Source: Pisaster brevispinus (Eukaryota; Echinodermata; Asteroidea; Forcipulatida; Asteriidae). From it: DNA of 64,000 bases. Shown here in pieces: positions 38,216 to 50,990 of this stretch. A program made the position numbers and the translations under genes. Location of the stretch: assembly GCA_023634235.1 (NCBI GenBank), contig JAMKCF010000011.1:18028027-18092026 (forward strand). Direction: 5' to 3'. Position 1 is the stretch's first letter. Each line of letters starts with the position of its first letter. The notes beneath the pieces were generated by a model that saw nothing but the letters and a program-made list of their open reading frames with translations, ran no database searches and was not told where the DNA came from.

Positions 38216-39854
38216 TTCGTAAGAATGCATTAGATGGATTTGTTTTTACCATCGTGTTCTTTATGGAATTTATTAGTATGAAAAACACATTTTTTTTACT
38301 TTGACGCCATCAGGTGTCAAATTACGGTAATTCAAAGCTTATTCCTTTAAAAAATCATATCTCCTGAACCAAATGTCGTAAAGTCGTATTGTTGGTGTTG
38401 TTTTGTAGCTTTCAGGGAATGTTACAAATTGTTTGAAATTATCACCTACTTTGACCTTTACTTCAGGTCCAAACAGGAAGCTCAAAACTTTAACAACTCA
38501 TATCTCCTGAACCAAATGATATAAAGTCATGACGTTTGTGTTGTATTGTAGCTTACAACAATTGAAACAATTTACATACAATCATGACCTGACCTTGACC
38601 TTTACTTCTGGTCCAAACAGGAAGCTCAATACTTTAACAACTCATATCTCCTGAACCAAATATCATAAAGTCGTAACGTTTGTGTAATGTTGTAGTTTAC
38701 AACATTTGTTGTCAATTTATTTACAATGATGACCTCACTTTGACCTTTACTTGTGGTCAAAACAGGAAGCTCAAACATTTTAACAGATGATTTCTCCTGA
38801 ACCACATCTAATAAAGCTTACAACAATTTAAACATTCACTGAATGGGTAAAGCGTAAAATTAGATTAGTATTGTTAAAAAATTGTAAAATTCTAAACAAA
38901 ATCAAGTCCTAGTCCTATTTATGACCAGTGTTGTTGCGTCTTTTGTATACTGTACATAGAGTCATTAAGTACGCTAACTTACACGAGTCTAAGTTCAATC
39001 ACACGATTTGAGAAGAATTGTCTAGCTCCCAGCGTGTGTGTATCAACGAACGGAGTGTGAATGCGACAGCGCGAATGTAAAACAAAAACAAGACCGCCAT
39101 GGGACGACGTGCGGGTGTAGCAGACGCTTCCGTTGGGGACCCATTCGCCTGAAAACCACATGTTTAAGAAGTCTTGTGCGATTGCATCAGTTTTTAGGAA
39201 ATCACCGTGTAGCAAACAAAAAACTTGGTGGAGTTTGCAAAAGGGTGGAAATTAGAGCTGAATGGGAAAGGGGGAAATTAAAGTTTTTCATGGGTGTGAA
39301 GAGACAAAGTTAACGATGAAGTCATATCCCATATTTACTATTTTTAGCCCAACAAGAACATATTCAGTATTAAAATGATACAAGTATGGTTTAAGTACAA
39401 TAGCATAGACCAGAATTTAAATCATCAATTCAAAGTTATCATGTGCTACTAAAGCCCTGCCGTCGCATGCACTAAGATGTTATCAGCGGAAAGCAAGCGT
39501 AGTAACATTTTACCATAGGATTACATGATCAAATTCCTGAACCTGTCCATGAGTTTGAAACAATAGACATGACCCTAATTCTACGCAGACATTACATTTA
39601 TTGTTCATCTTGCGATTTTTTCACTGAACATTATTTTTAAGGATGTATCCTTCGTTCCTCTAGAAATTTAAGTTATCTATTTAAAGTTTTTTTGAGAAGA
39701 TGGTTTTTGCCTATTGCCACGATCACAATATTCTGTTTAGGTCGACGGATGAACATTTACCGAAGGTAATGTTAATTCTGAGGCAACATACGCATCTAAA
39801 ACAGGAAAATAACAAATGCCATTTACGCTAAAGATATTTTGTTTATTAACACTT

Positions 39855-40343
39855 CGTGACACCATCAAAAAAAAATCACACCCTATGCTTTCAGGCACTT
39901 TTCAGGTGTCCGTTTTATATTTTGCGTGTAATACGTGTTTTTTGAGAACACAATCGTGTTTAAATCGCCCAAACTATTGGATATAGACCCTTGTGACTAA
40001 ATAAAATAAATTCAAGCAAAATTTCCATTGAGATCAGCCCACATGTGTCTCTAAGCCATTTGTTTGAATGAAACCCTCGTGTTTGATGAGTCAGCAAAAA
40101 CATCATAATTTCTTATATTTCTTACTTTTCCCAAGGGAATACCGGGAGAACTGGTCATTGGTGGATTTGTTTTGGTGTGAAATCAACCCCGATGGTAACA
40201 AGACATTTGGCATGCTATTTGGCTAGGTGTAGTTGAGGAACCTTAAATTTGTTAAATACAAATAAAATAAAATGGCGGAGTAATTACTTTTTAATTAAAA
40301 ACGGACACCTGAAAAGTGCCTGATGGCTTCATCGAGGGTTTTA
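39855..40343. mobile_element. ~490-bp fold-back insertion in block A
   Basis: Comparison with the uninterrupted block A at 29970-30000 shows extra DNA here, bounded on each side by TTATTAA. Inside, CAGGCACTTTTCAGGTG (near 39893) and its reverse complement (near 40300) form an inverted pair continuing into GTCCGTTTT. The absence from the paralogous copy makes an insertion likely. The pair is not flush with the apparent edges, so the class is uncertain. Confidence 0.5.
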
Positions 40344-41394
40344 AGTTATTAATACTAAAGCAGGTAGCAATGCAAAACATCATCTACGAATTTTCTGTAG
40401 TGTAAACGATTAGTTTATATACAGCATTTGAATATATTATTACCGCCCTCAGTTCAAACAGACTCGTCCAGACAGTCTTTAGTGGCTAGCCATGCAAACA
40501 CGCATCGGATACCGACATGTGTATGAAAATAAAAGTGCATGTACATGTACATGCACATGTAAACCCGCTTAAAGGTTTTGTACGTTGAGCTGCCAACTGT
40601 CTAAGTTGCAAGAGTCGAATGAGACTAATTTCAACTAATTGGCGCATTGGTAGCGATACCCCCCCCCAAATCATTTTCAAGGGGTTTTCATGTAACGAGC
40701 AAACTAATTCACTCTGACGTCATTTCGAAAGAAAAAAAAATCTGTTTCAAACTGCTTCCCAACCAAAACTACATGTATAGTATACATGTAAATACAATAT
40801 AGTGTTAATGGCCTCACGTTTTGACCCTATTACATATAGCTAGGCGAGAATAGTACTAGGGTCGACCATGAGATAATAACTCACGTTTTCAGTTCTAAAG
40901 AATAACCGTGGGTTGTCGCCACAACCATCCCGTACATTCAGCGAACCATAAATCAGGGCACAACTAACCTGATCAAAACAACATTTATGTCTCGAAGGTA
41001 TAAGATAGCATAATGAAACCAAATTTTATGACAATACCGATGGTGAAACCATGAGCGCAAGGGTTAAACGTACATCATAAAGTCTAGACTCCGAAATTGT
41101 ATTTTTAGTTCGATTCAATGTGTCACACAATAAACCATAGAAAGCAGTCACGTCACACGGCATTTGTTTACATAAGTATGGGATCAAAGTTGTCCCAATA
41201 CAATGCCTTTGAACGAAAACCCTGAACATTCAAAAAGTTTATCTTTTGGTGTAGATTTAACACACGGCCTAAATTAAACCGAGAGAAAGTCCATTGACTT
41301 TACGTTTGGCAAACCGTTTTTACTGTTTTCCCGTTTGATGGTGTAGTTTATTCAAAATGAGGCGCAGTGCATGAACAGTAGTCCACTTTACGTA

Positions 41395-41745
41395 CACTTT
41401 AAGTACTACCATATGAGACCTGTTCCTTGATAGTGCAGGGTTATTTCACTTTACGTACTTGTTTGTGAGTCCTAATCCTTGATATGCGAGGTTGTTTGCT
41501 TTAATACATACTAACTTGTGACACCTGTTCTTTGATATGAAGCTTATTTCACTTTAATACTAACTTTTGAGAGCTGTTCCTTGTTACGACAAGTAGGTCA
41601 CTTTGCGTACACAATGCGTACTAACTTATGAGACCTGTTTTTTGATATACTGGGTTGTTCCGCTCTTTGTACTAGTTTGTGAGACCTGTTCCTTGATATA
41701 AGGGGTTGTTCGCTTCTCGTACTAAGTTGTGAGACCTGCTCAGTT
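41395..41745 (+). repeat. Degenerate tandem array, about six units of ~55-60 bp
   Basis: GAGACCTGTTCCTTGATAT, a short GGTTGTT/GGTTATT block and TACTAACTTGTGAG recur with substitutions. Confidence 0.7.
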
Positions 41746-41945
41746 TTAGACTCAGTATCAGAATGATAGTTACATGTAGGTTTAGGTTTTAGCACATTTC
41801 AAGTCAAAATAAGTGCATTCCAAAGGTGAGCAGTCTTCTACCTCTTAGTCAGACGTACTTTAAAGTTCTGGAGCGTTAATCAAAACAAAACTGTTCGGAA
41901 CAGCTTTGTGTTTGTTCACAAACACCTAATGTCTAGTTATAATTG

Positions 41946-44404
41946 ATTTGGCACAGTAATAACTTGGGACTGTTCCTTATTATATTAATATAAAAGCATG
42001 CCCAAGAAGCTGACTAACAACTGAAAGTGGAAGCTCTGATATTATGCCAGGAAGTGCTTGACTCAGCATTCAAGAGTGAATTTAACAGTTAACAAAATAA
42101 AAGTGTGTCTTTTGGTTCAAATGCTGAAACCAACCATTGTTTGTTCTACCACACACTGTTTAATGACATGCTAATGGCGTTCATACAATTTAAGTAAGTA
42201 ATCTTTACACAATACCCGACACTCCTTTACAATATTTCTGTAAAACGTTCATGATTAATATGAAACTTGACAAAATCTGTGTAAAAATATAACATTGCAA
42301 AAATGAAACTGAAAAATGTCCTTAGAGTTATTTATCTGATTTTTGTAATATTTTACATAAATCGTGTAATATTTTACATAATTTCTTTTTCCCAATAATG
42401 TTGTACCATTCATTTTTATTGAGTTGGTGGAACCTTAAACAAAATACATAAATAAATGTATTTAATAAATTTATTGCAAGTTAAAAATAAATAAATAAAA
42501 TAAAATGAAGTGACTTAATCCAAAGGTGTAGACAGGGCGAACACACCCAGCATGTTGTTGTCATTCGAGATACCAGCGCGAGAGCCTCCGTCAAATACAG
42601 ACCTTTATAGAAGCACCACTACTAATGATACAATAACTACACTTATTATTGAAAGGCGGGTGATTAATCATGGTTAATTTAAAGGTTTTAATCAAGTTTA
42701 CAATTGTACTCTAGATGATTCTCAGTATGAACTTTGACTTAAGCAAATAAATTGATAAATGTTTCGCTCAAGAAACGTATGTATAAGACAACAAATAAAT
42801 TAAAAAAAATAGATAAATAAATACACTGTTTGAGCTAACACTTGTGTTTGGAGCTCACAAGGAGAGAGGGGGTGAACCAATAGCGTTTGGAGAAAGACGC
42901 TGTCTGTTGACTCTTGATTTTCAACCGATATTTTACGACTTTATAAAAGATCAAAGTCTGTTGTGTGTTCCGGAAGGAAATATTTCTCATTGAAGTTTGG
43001 TTCAAATGCTGATTTTATAAAAATAACAGAGTATTGACCTTTAGAATAAACAACATATCCTGTTAATTTTCTGATCATACTAACCTGCTTGCCTGCACTT
43101 TATGTAATTTTTTATTACAACAATACAGACCTTTATAGAAGCACCACTACTAAGGATACAATAACTACACTTATTATTGAAAGGTGGGTGATTAATCCTG
43201 GTTAATTTAAAGGTTTTAATACAGTTCGTGAGGCTCCGAATAGGATAGGTGTAAGTAATAATTTAAGAGTATAATAATTGTTCTAATTACAACAGGATAA
43301 GTTTGATGCTATTCGCAAGACCGTTACGCTAATCGGCTTTGCAAACAGCAACGACAACGGTTATAATTTAGTGATGATCATCCATGCACTCTCATTATAA
43401 TATCACTCCCTGCCTTTGATTGGCCCTCTTTGTTTCAGCTTTTGACGTCCTATTAGGGCTTTAGTTCGATCATGAAAATAAATCAAGCATAACAAAACTT
43501 CAAACTGTGTTAAAAATCAGCAACATCTCTTTTCCTTTTCCGTAATATACGTATATTTATTGTAAATATCGTACATAAGTACAACTAGGCCTATCATTCA
43601 TCCCCAAATCTAGTGATCTAGGATAATGTGTAGCACCGCAACGCTTGAATAAATGAATTTAACTTCTCCTTTTTTATGTTGTTGTTGTTGTCGTCTAAAA
43701 AAAGTTTATCATTGTCGTGCTTGATCAATGAAAAATTAAGTTATACGATTTAATTGCATTATCGATCTTTATTAAGTGTAAAACACGTCAAACTAAAGAA
43801 ATTAGCAATGATTTAAAATGCAAAGTTATTAGTATAAACATTGTGTTATATAGTATGTGTACTTACAAGTAGGCCTATTACAATTGTATACAAACTGTGG
43901 TTAATAACTAGATAGTAAAGGCAGGGTGTACATTTTAAACAACATTGTTAGAAACGACCCCTTTGAAGTAAGGTAGTTTTAGAGAAAGGGGCAATTGTTA
44001 GCCCAAAAATCTTAATCTGAGTAAAGCTTCAGGCTTCAAATTTGGCCGGGCATCTAAAAGCACACAAAGATGTGCAAATATGTATTTTTCTTTTATTGTT
44101 TTTCATGCAACTTCGATTACCAATTGAGCAAATTTCACAGGTTTGTTATTTTATACATGTTGTGATACACCAAAAGGGGATACGTGTCTTTGACGTGTAC
44201 AAAGATATAACCCGCCTGAGCGGTTAAGTACTGCCGATATGGTAAACTACTTTTAGGAAACTAATCTCTTGTCCTCGTTCCGCATTATGTTTACTGCACA
44301 TGGCGATGGAGATGTCCATGTCGCTGACGAGGACATTTTAGGTGTTGTATTTTCAATGTCATCGCAGTCGCTGCGTATCATTTTCGTGACAAGCGCTTTG
44401 TTTT
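41946..44404. other. AT-rich intergenic DNA with a 110-bp direct repeat
   Basis: ACAGACCTTTATAGAAGC begins a near-identical stretch of about 105 bp at 42597 and at 43125 (528 bp apart), with a few differences. It might be a local duplication or ends of a small element. No coding features were recognised. Confidence 0.55.
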
Positions 44405-47400
44405 TCACAAACCTGTCTCCTGGGGTGAAGACACAGTAAGGTCGAGGTTCGAGGTTGGCGAAGTTGGCGCCTTTGACATTCCAATGTTAGTAGAAGTAAA
44501 AGTAGGCTCCCAACGTGTAGTCTGCAAATGGCGAAAGCGACTTCTCAAGTAAGTGGATACGGCTACGCGTACCTCTTCACGGCGAAAACAAAACATGATG
44601 CAAACGACCACGCCCTAAAAACAAGTGCAATAGAAACAGTTGCCAATTTAGTAATAATATTGTAGGTGTGGGTTTGCAGTGACCATTCAATCAGAGAACT
44701 TACAAAAAAAGGACAACAGGACCATGTTTACTATCACATATACACACACACACACAAAACTGTTTTTGCATCCCTGTGGAGACATATTTTGTTCTTTCCT
44801 TTTGTTCCTGTAGTTAAGAACCTCCATAGATTATGTTAACAAAATTCCTTGTGGAGCAACCCAGTCTTTAGAATTTCCCTATGGAGACCCTTTGTTTTCC
44901 CTTGTCTGTTTTGTTCTCGGTCTCCTTAAGGTAGTGAGTATAAAGGCACACCCAAACACACAAATTAAATCAAAATAACACCCACAGCATGAGATCCACG
45001 TTATTGGAGGCTTTACACACTTGCGTGTCCACAGCGTGTATACAACACAAAGCTTGTGGATCGTGTCTACGCGTGATCCGAGAACTTTAACAAAAGGGAT
45101 CCGGGTGTTTTGAGAGAGCTTGGACGACCTCGCTTCGCTTTCGTTTACAAAATCAACGGGGACGTCGGTAGCAAGACTTAAGTCCAAACAATATTGGAGA
45201 ACAAATTAAAAGAGAACTCCTCGATATACGGGACTCACAAACATGATTTTGTGTCAGCTCATTTTCAGTACCAAGGACAAAACAAAAAATGGACAATAAA
45301 AGGACTCCACATTGAAATTCTAAAGACCGGGGTGCTCCACAAGGAAATGTGTGTACAAAGTCTATGGGAAACTGCTAAGCGCAGGGACAAAGGAAAGAAC
45401 AAAAGAATGCTCAACAAGGATGCATTTTTGAGAACGTGTGAGTGAGTGGGCTTTTGGGAGCGTCCTTATAGGGTCTTTTCAACAATGGAACAATGGACCC
45501 CACTAGGGAATTCTTCGTTCAACCTGGACCCCACAAGAGAATTCTTTAGAAATGAGAATAATAATAGACCAACAGGAGCAGGACCCCACAAGTCCGATCC
45601 GTAAGACTGTGTGCGTTAGCTTGTGACAATAAGTGTACAATACACAATCACAATAAACCTATTAGCCTATAATATTATATAAATAAATTATTCAGGGAGG
45701 TTTTCGGGGGGGGGGTGTGTTTTTTTGCAAGTTTCATTATTACTCACCTGCAGGGAGTTAGCGAGGGAAAAGATCAGCTGAAAAGTAAACGTTGCACGAT
45801 CAATTGCCAGGAATCCAAAGCACCAAGTCAAACCAATGAGTGCAGAGATGCCGACAGCGTTCTGGAGGCGTTTGGAGATCTGCTCGGAGCGGGATGCCTC
45901 TTGTACTGTAAGGAGGCTGCGCATGACGAAGATGAAGGTGGTGATGTTGTGAAGGAGGATGATACCAATCGGGGTGAGGAGACCAAGGTACATCGCCAGA
46001 CCAGGAGAGATGAAACAGCTGAATTGATTAAGATCCAATGCCACTTAAAAAATATATTTATACATCTACACCAATCTATGAATGTATTTACTTTCGAGGG
46101 TGTGGAGCTTTACATCTCATTTTATTCTACTTGTACTGTCAAAAACAACACAGTTTCAGTGTTAGTCAGAAATTAAACCCGAAGAATTAAAATAATTTTG
46201 AACATTTACAAAGGAAGAAATTACTAAACGGTAACACAAGAGTCAATATAAACAAATATGAGAGTAGATAGACCTAACAGTAGGAAATGGGAACAAGGGT
46301 TAAAAACATCTTTGACACAACAAAGAGCATTGTTATGACAATACAAAAGATTTAAGGCATTGCTAACCAGTCTTTTGTGCTCAAACAATATGAATCAACG
46401 AAGGCTAGCTGTGTAGTTACGTAAGATACTGGAAACGTTGTTTCCATTTGGTGCTCGATATAGGGCATGGTGGCACCCCCCCCCCCCCCCCCCATTGTGT
46501 CTTCAATGTGTGCTTGGAATCTAAGGAATTCTTCAGAGGATTTTAGGGGGGTACTTTTGTACAGGAGGAAAATAGTGTGTTAAAGTATGGGAACATTGGA
46601 GGGGGGGGGTCCTCAGCCCCATATCGGGCATGGTATAGTTTTTTCCCTTCGTAGACTGTTTTGCACCTGAGTGACCAAATGGTTCTATGTAAACGAACTA
46701 TGAGAACAATGCAGACCTGGTCTTCGACTCCCACTCCCAGACTCCTTTTAACATCATCTATACGGAACAACATGTTGCTGGTGTATTTACGGACTAGATC
46801 CTCAACGAACAGCCAAGCGTCTGCATGTTCGGTACTGTTAAAAAAAAGTAGGTGTTCGAGTGTCTCGACATTTTTACACAGGGGACAGATGTCGTCTTTG
46901 GTAATCCCGTAAACTTTTATTTTGTCTTTCGTAGGGAGAATTTTGTGTTTATTTTTAAACCAACTTTGTTATTATTTTTATTTCAGCTATATATATATTT
47001 TTAAAGTGTTTTTTAACTAATTGACTTACATCTAATTAAACTATTTATTTTTGTTTTTAAATATGTTAATTTTTCTAATTCACCCTCAATTTAAGCATCC
47101 CACACAACTAAAAATAGTCTACTGTACTTACTAGTCTTTGTTGTTATAGTAACTCGTCGCTGTCGCCAACGTCACAATGAGAACACTCAACGGAGAACCT
47201 GTAAGCGTAATTTATTGCAGAAAAGAAGTTATACCTGAGGCCCTACTATAGACAACGGAAAGCTGTAAAGTTACCCACTGCAGTACTACATGTCCGTTCT
47301 GTCTTTGCTTGCAGTTGGTGATGATAAAAGGCTTTTCTGGAAACTTCATCAATAAATGTAGACTTTGGAACGCTAGGTGGCAGCAGACTTACCAGATAAC

Positions 47401-48486
47401 TTTCCGTTATGTACGTAGTTCTGAGCATGCGCACATTTTTTGAGAACAGGGGATTTATCTGGTGAGTCTACTGCTACGCTACCTAGTGTCACAAAAGTCT
47501 CCCATCAACTTGGTAATGAGATACATATCAGTACGGGCTGCGGCTGCTCTGTTTTGTCACCGCTTGAAGAATGTATTCTTTAAGTCGGGTGCTTTTGCGA
47601 TATCCATTCTTTGTAGAACAGTTTAATATCAACAATGTAAAGTTCGGCTAATAATAAAGGTTGTTTCAGTAAAATATTCGAAAAAAATAAAGGTTTGGAA
47701 ACTTACCCCATGCAACGACACAAGCCTTCAGCATATATCTTGGCGTGTCTTCGGGAAATACTTTGACGGTACTGATGTACATATTCCTGGCTTCCACAGC
47801 CATCCACATCATCGTAGTCAGGGCCAGGTAGTGGAGTAATAAAGCCACAAACACGCACCAGCCGCCTGTGCCCTGCGGGTTTCAATGAGGAGACTTACAA
47901 TCAAACTTTAAAAAACACAATGACATGACAAGAATTGTTTATTTCAAGAGAACATTTTTAACACAATGCAGCATGGTTTTCCTTTAAACTGTTTGATATG
48001 ATAGCTAAGCATTATCTTTAATATTAAAACGTAAACAATTATGCTCATAGTCCTAAACACATTAATACGGCTGAATGAAATCGAGTTTAACTTTTTGTCC
48101 ACTGTAAACTCAAGCTTACAATGGCGTTATCGATGCCGGCGAGGAAAACAATGTACAATAACAACAAGGAGACGCAAAAGTTGATGAAGATCTGTCGAGA
48201 CTTTCCACTTCGAAGTTTCCTAGGTGTAATACAAAAAAGTGTTATTAAAAATGTGTGTTATTTATTTATTTTATTTTTCCTTTGATACAAATTGAATTTG
48301 ATAAAATGAAATGTTGTTAACCCAGTGCATTACAGTGTCTTTGTTAAAACGCCATACATACCTTATGGTGAGGTATATCGTCAAGGTGACACCAAGGGCG
48401 ACAATTGACAGGGCACAGCCGACTTGACTTATAATATCAAGAGCACGCTTCCCAACGGGGTCCACGTGTTTCTGTCCTTTGATATC
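44405..48486 (-). CDS. Adhesion GPCR: seven-transmembrane domain and C-tail (six exons)
   Basis: Exons from 5' to 3' on the minus strand: 48486-48362 (HVDPVGKRALDIISQVGCAL, TM1), 48219-48120 (TM2, ending AGIDNAI), 47872-47707 (GTGGWCVF, then LLHYLALTTMMWMAVEARN, TM3, and the start of TM4), 47198-47132 (rest of TM4, LSVLIVTLATATSYYNNKD), 46043-45748 (FSCFISPGL, TM5; LIGLTWCFGFLAI, TM6; start of TM7 to LANSLQ) and 44614-44405 (GVVVCIMFCF, end of TM7, then a 60-residue tail and TGA/TAA-type stop). All have AG/GT borders. The conserved TM3 and loop-2 cysteines, the LTWxFG motif and the NSLQG join are typical of class B2 receptors. Phases agree at every junction except 47132/46043, which is off by one base. 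Confidence 0.85.
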
Positions 48487-48929
48487 CTAAATTAACAATC
48501 AAGTTAAAAAAGTCACGTCAAGTCATGGCTACGACTGCATATAATTTAATATAAACAAACTAACATGATAATAATACAATTTTAAAACTGTAATCAGCTG
48601 GTAAATATCCGGCTAACTTTAACAACAGCATTTTTTTCATGTCCTAACATCGAAACTCAAGCATACGTTTAAGACTGCGGCTGCCAGCAGGTGTTCAGCG
48701 GGAACCCTTGCTCCATCTTGTTATTCGTTAAGCATTTAGTCAACCTTGTTTTTATTTAACAGGAATCGTTTATGACATCATGTTGTACTGGTTCTTTTTT
48801 TTAGTTGCCGTTTAGTTTTAGCTTGGTCAAATACTTGTTAAAAATACTCTACATCGGCACTAACAGATGAGCCAGGCCCTGTATTCTTTAAGCTCATACT
48901 CAATATAGAGATATTTACGTTGGACATAC

Positions 48930-49100
48930 CATAAGGACAGCAAAATTTGTCGCATGGTTGCAGTCACATGTTACAATGTTATTCTGAAACTTTTTAAATT
49001 CACAACCCTCAGCTGACCAATCACCAACGCCGTCTTCAAGTTCAAAATCCCAACTGACACACCGAATACTATTCAAATCCGATTCATTCACGTAGCTTGC
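48930..49100 (-). CDS. Adhesion GPCR: GPS autoproteolysis exon
   Basis: This 171-bp phase-0 exon encodes CVSWDFE, then DWSAEGCEFKK, then VTCDCNHATNFAVLM. It holds the four cysteines and two tryptophans of a canonical GPS motif. The HAT tripeptide fits the HxT/S cleavage signature, so self-cleavage before Thr is expected, exposing TNFAVLM as the tethered agonist. The acceptor is TTTTCAG|GCAAGC and the donor ATG|GTATGT. Confidence 0.9.
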
Positions 49101-49258
49101 CTGAAAACAAAAAAGAGAGGAAAGTAATTTAAACAGAAGGGAAAACAACGGTAAAAACTATAGAAATAATTCAGTTTTAGAAAAACAAGGTGTTTATGAG
49201 TGATGTCAACAAATGATGATTGAATGAATTGGCGACAATATTTAACCTTAATATCAAC

Positions 49259-49830
49259 CCATTGTGTGGTTCAGGAGTTAGATTGATTTCTAATGTAAAA
49301 CCTCAATTTATGGTTTGAAACGAAAGTCAAGGTCACTTTTTAAGTGGTCACTTTTTAAGTGAAAAGACTCTTAAGTTTTCGAAGACCTTACCAATGATCA
49401 AATGTGTGGTTAAAGAGTTCGAATATAAAGGTTGAGTTTTTTGGTTTGAAACGGAAGTCAACGTCAAATGAGGTCACACTCTGTGTAGCGTTTGGAATGT
49501 CTTTGAAGACCTTTTTGATGCTGTACAGATTTTTAAAAGTCCAATGTGTGGTTCAACAGTTGTGAGTTTTTCAAATAAAACTGTATCTTCAGGTTTGAAC
49601 CAGAAGTCATAGTCAAATGGGATCAAATTGTTTGTAACTTTTGTGAAGTTGTTGTACTTTTTCAATAAATTATGGACAGTAAAAATCAATTGTGTGGTTT
49701 AAGGAGTTATGGGTTTTTTTCAAACCCTTAAACAAAACACTCTATGTAGGGCCTGTAGGGCCTGTTTGGATTTTAAAGACAATTCAGGTGATGTTTGAAC
49801 CGTAAAAATATAATGTGTGGTTCAGGAGTC
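49259..49830. repeat. Intronic tandem array, about five units of 125-146 bp
   Basis: TGTGTGGTT recurs at about 49264, 49403, 49548, 49691 and 49816, usually followed by GAGTT and then TTTGAAACGGAAGTCAA-type sequence. It lies in the intron between the GAIN and GPS exons. Confidence 0.7.
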
Positions 49831-50639
49831 ATACATTTTTAAAATGATAGATTATATTTGGGTGGTCAATACACAATGTAACAGCGACGTTGAATGTACT
49901 TATGCATGTACGCTGCAAAGTACACTTAAATACGTAATACAATGTAGGTGTACTTGTGTTTAAATGCACTATCGTAGGTTATCAATGTGGGTCAACACAT
50001 ATATGCACTTTCACGTCTAGTTTTGTAAAGGTCAAATTTGTTTCATCTCTTGCAACAGTTTGCGCATGATCTGTAACCCGATGCACAAATTATGATAAAA
50101 TGGTGTGTTGTTCTTGAGAAAGTAAATGTCATACAATTCTGATGTTCACTTTTGTAATGTTGCCCCAATATTGATCTATCCAATGCATAATTATAGACAT
50201 ATAGCTGTAAAATGAAAAACAGCGATTAGCATAGGTTCATAATTTGTTCCCTTTCAAAACATTGTAATTCGACACCTGGTGACATCGCCATGAGTCACCA
50301 AGTTTGTCGTCTTGATGTTGAGGTTCAGTTGTCTGAGAAATGTCAATGTTCAATTAAAAGTCAATATTGAGTTTTGCTGTAGAGAGGAGTTCAGTGGTAG
50401 AAGACGTTGAAAAAGAAAACAATTACAGAACAAAATTAAAAGGAGCATTTTGCACGAACACCTAAAAGAAAGACAAAAGTAAAGAAAACATTTATTTTAA
50501 ATTCGTTGATTCCCTTGATCCACTCCACTGCAACCCTGCCAAAGCTATGGTTATGAGCACAATAATCATTGACAAATTACATGATTTCGTTGACAAATTC
50601 TCTCAGAATGGGAGAAAAAAAAATAATATTGAGAAGGTA

Positions 50640-50970
50640 GAAAAAAACAGTGAACACATTTTGTTCCCTAGAATAAATATTTCTTTCCCGAAAAAAACAA
50701 AAAGAATATTTGTTCCCTTGAAATCGCTTCGTTCCCTCGAAATCAATTAACTGCTACGGAATCTCTGATTTGCCATTTTCTTATTGCAGTATGCAAGAAT
50801 TATTCAGAGGTGGCCTTAACAACGAGCCCTTTAAAAATGGCACATCGGGAGCTCCGTATAGCAGTGACATGATTTTGAGTTACCGAAATAATACAATGAA
50901 TGAACTTATTTCGAGAGAAGGACAAAATGTACCTCTCCGATCGAAACAATACTTCGAGGGAACGAACAAT
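50640..50970. repeat. Repeat patch built on TTTCGTTCCCTCGAAA
   Basis: Degenerate copies of a near-palindromic 16-20-bp motif lie on both sides of a central segment bounded by TACGGAATC (50754) and GAGCTCCGTA (50849-50858). Related patches are at 54435-54690 and 61290-61745. Confidence 0.65.
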
Positions 50971-50990
50971 TGCTTTTGTGTTTACATCAC

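Larger units (their letters stand above)
37288..41380. repeat. Fuller copy of the mosaic repeat (blocks C-G-D-E-A-B-F)
   Basis: Order: C (37288-37470), inserted tandem block G (37680-38215), D (38340-38830), E (39048-39690), A (39738-40500 with an insertion at about 39855-40343), B (40498-40740), F (40740-41380). Matching blocks in the 29.9-32.6 kb region are in the same orientation with deletions and changed joins, which indicates repeated duplication and rearrangement or several copies of one large unrecognised element. No long coding frame spans it. Confidence 0.7.
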
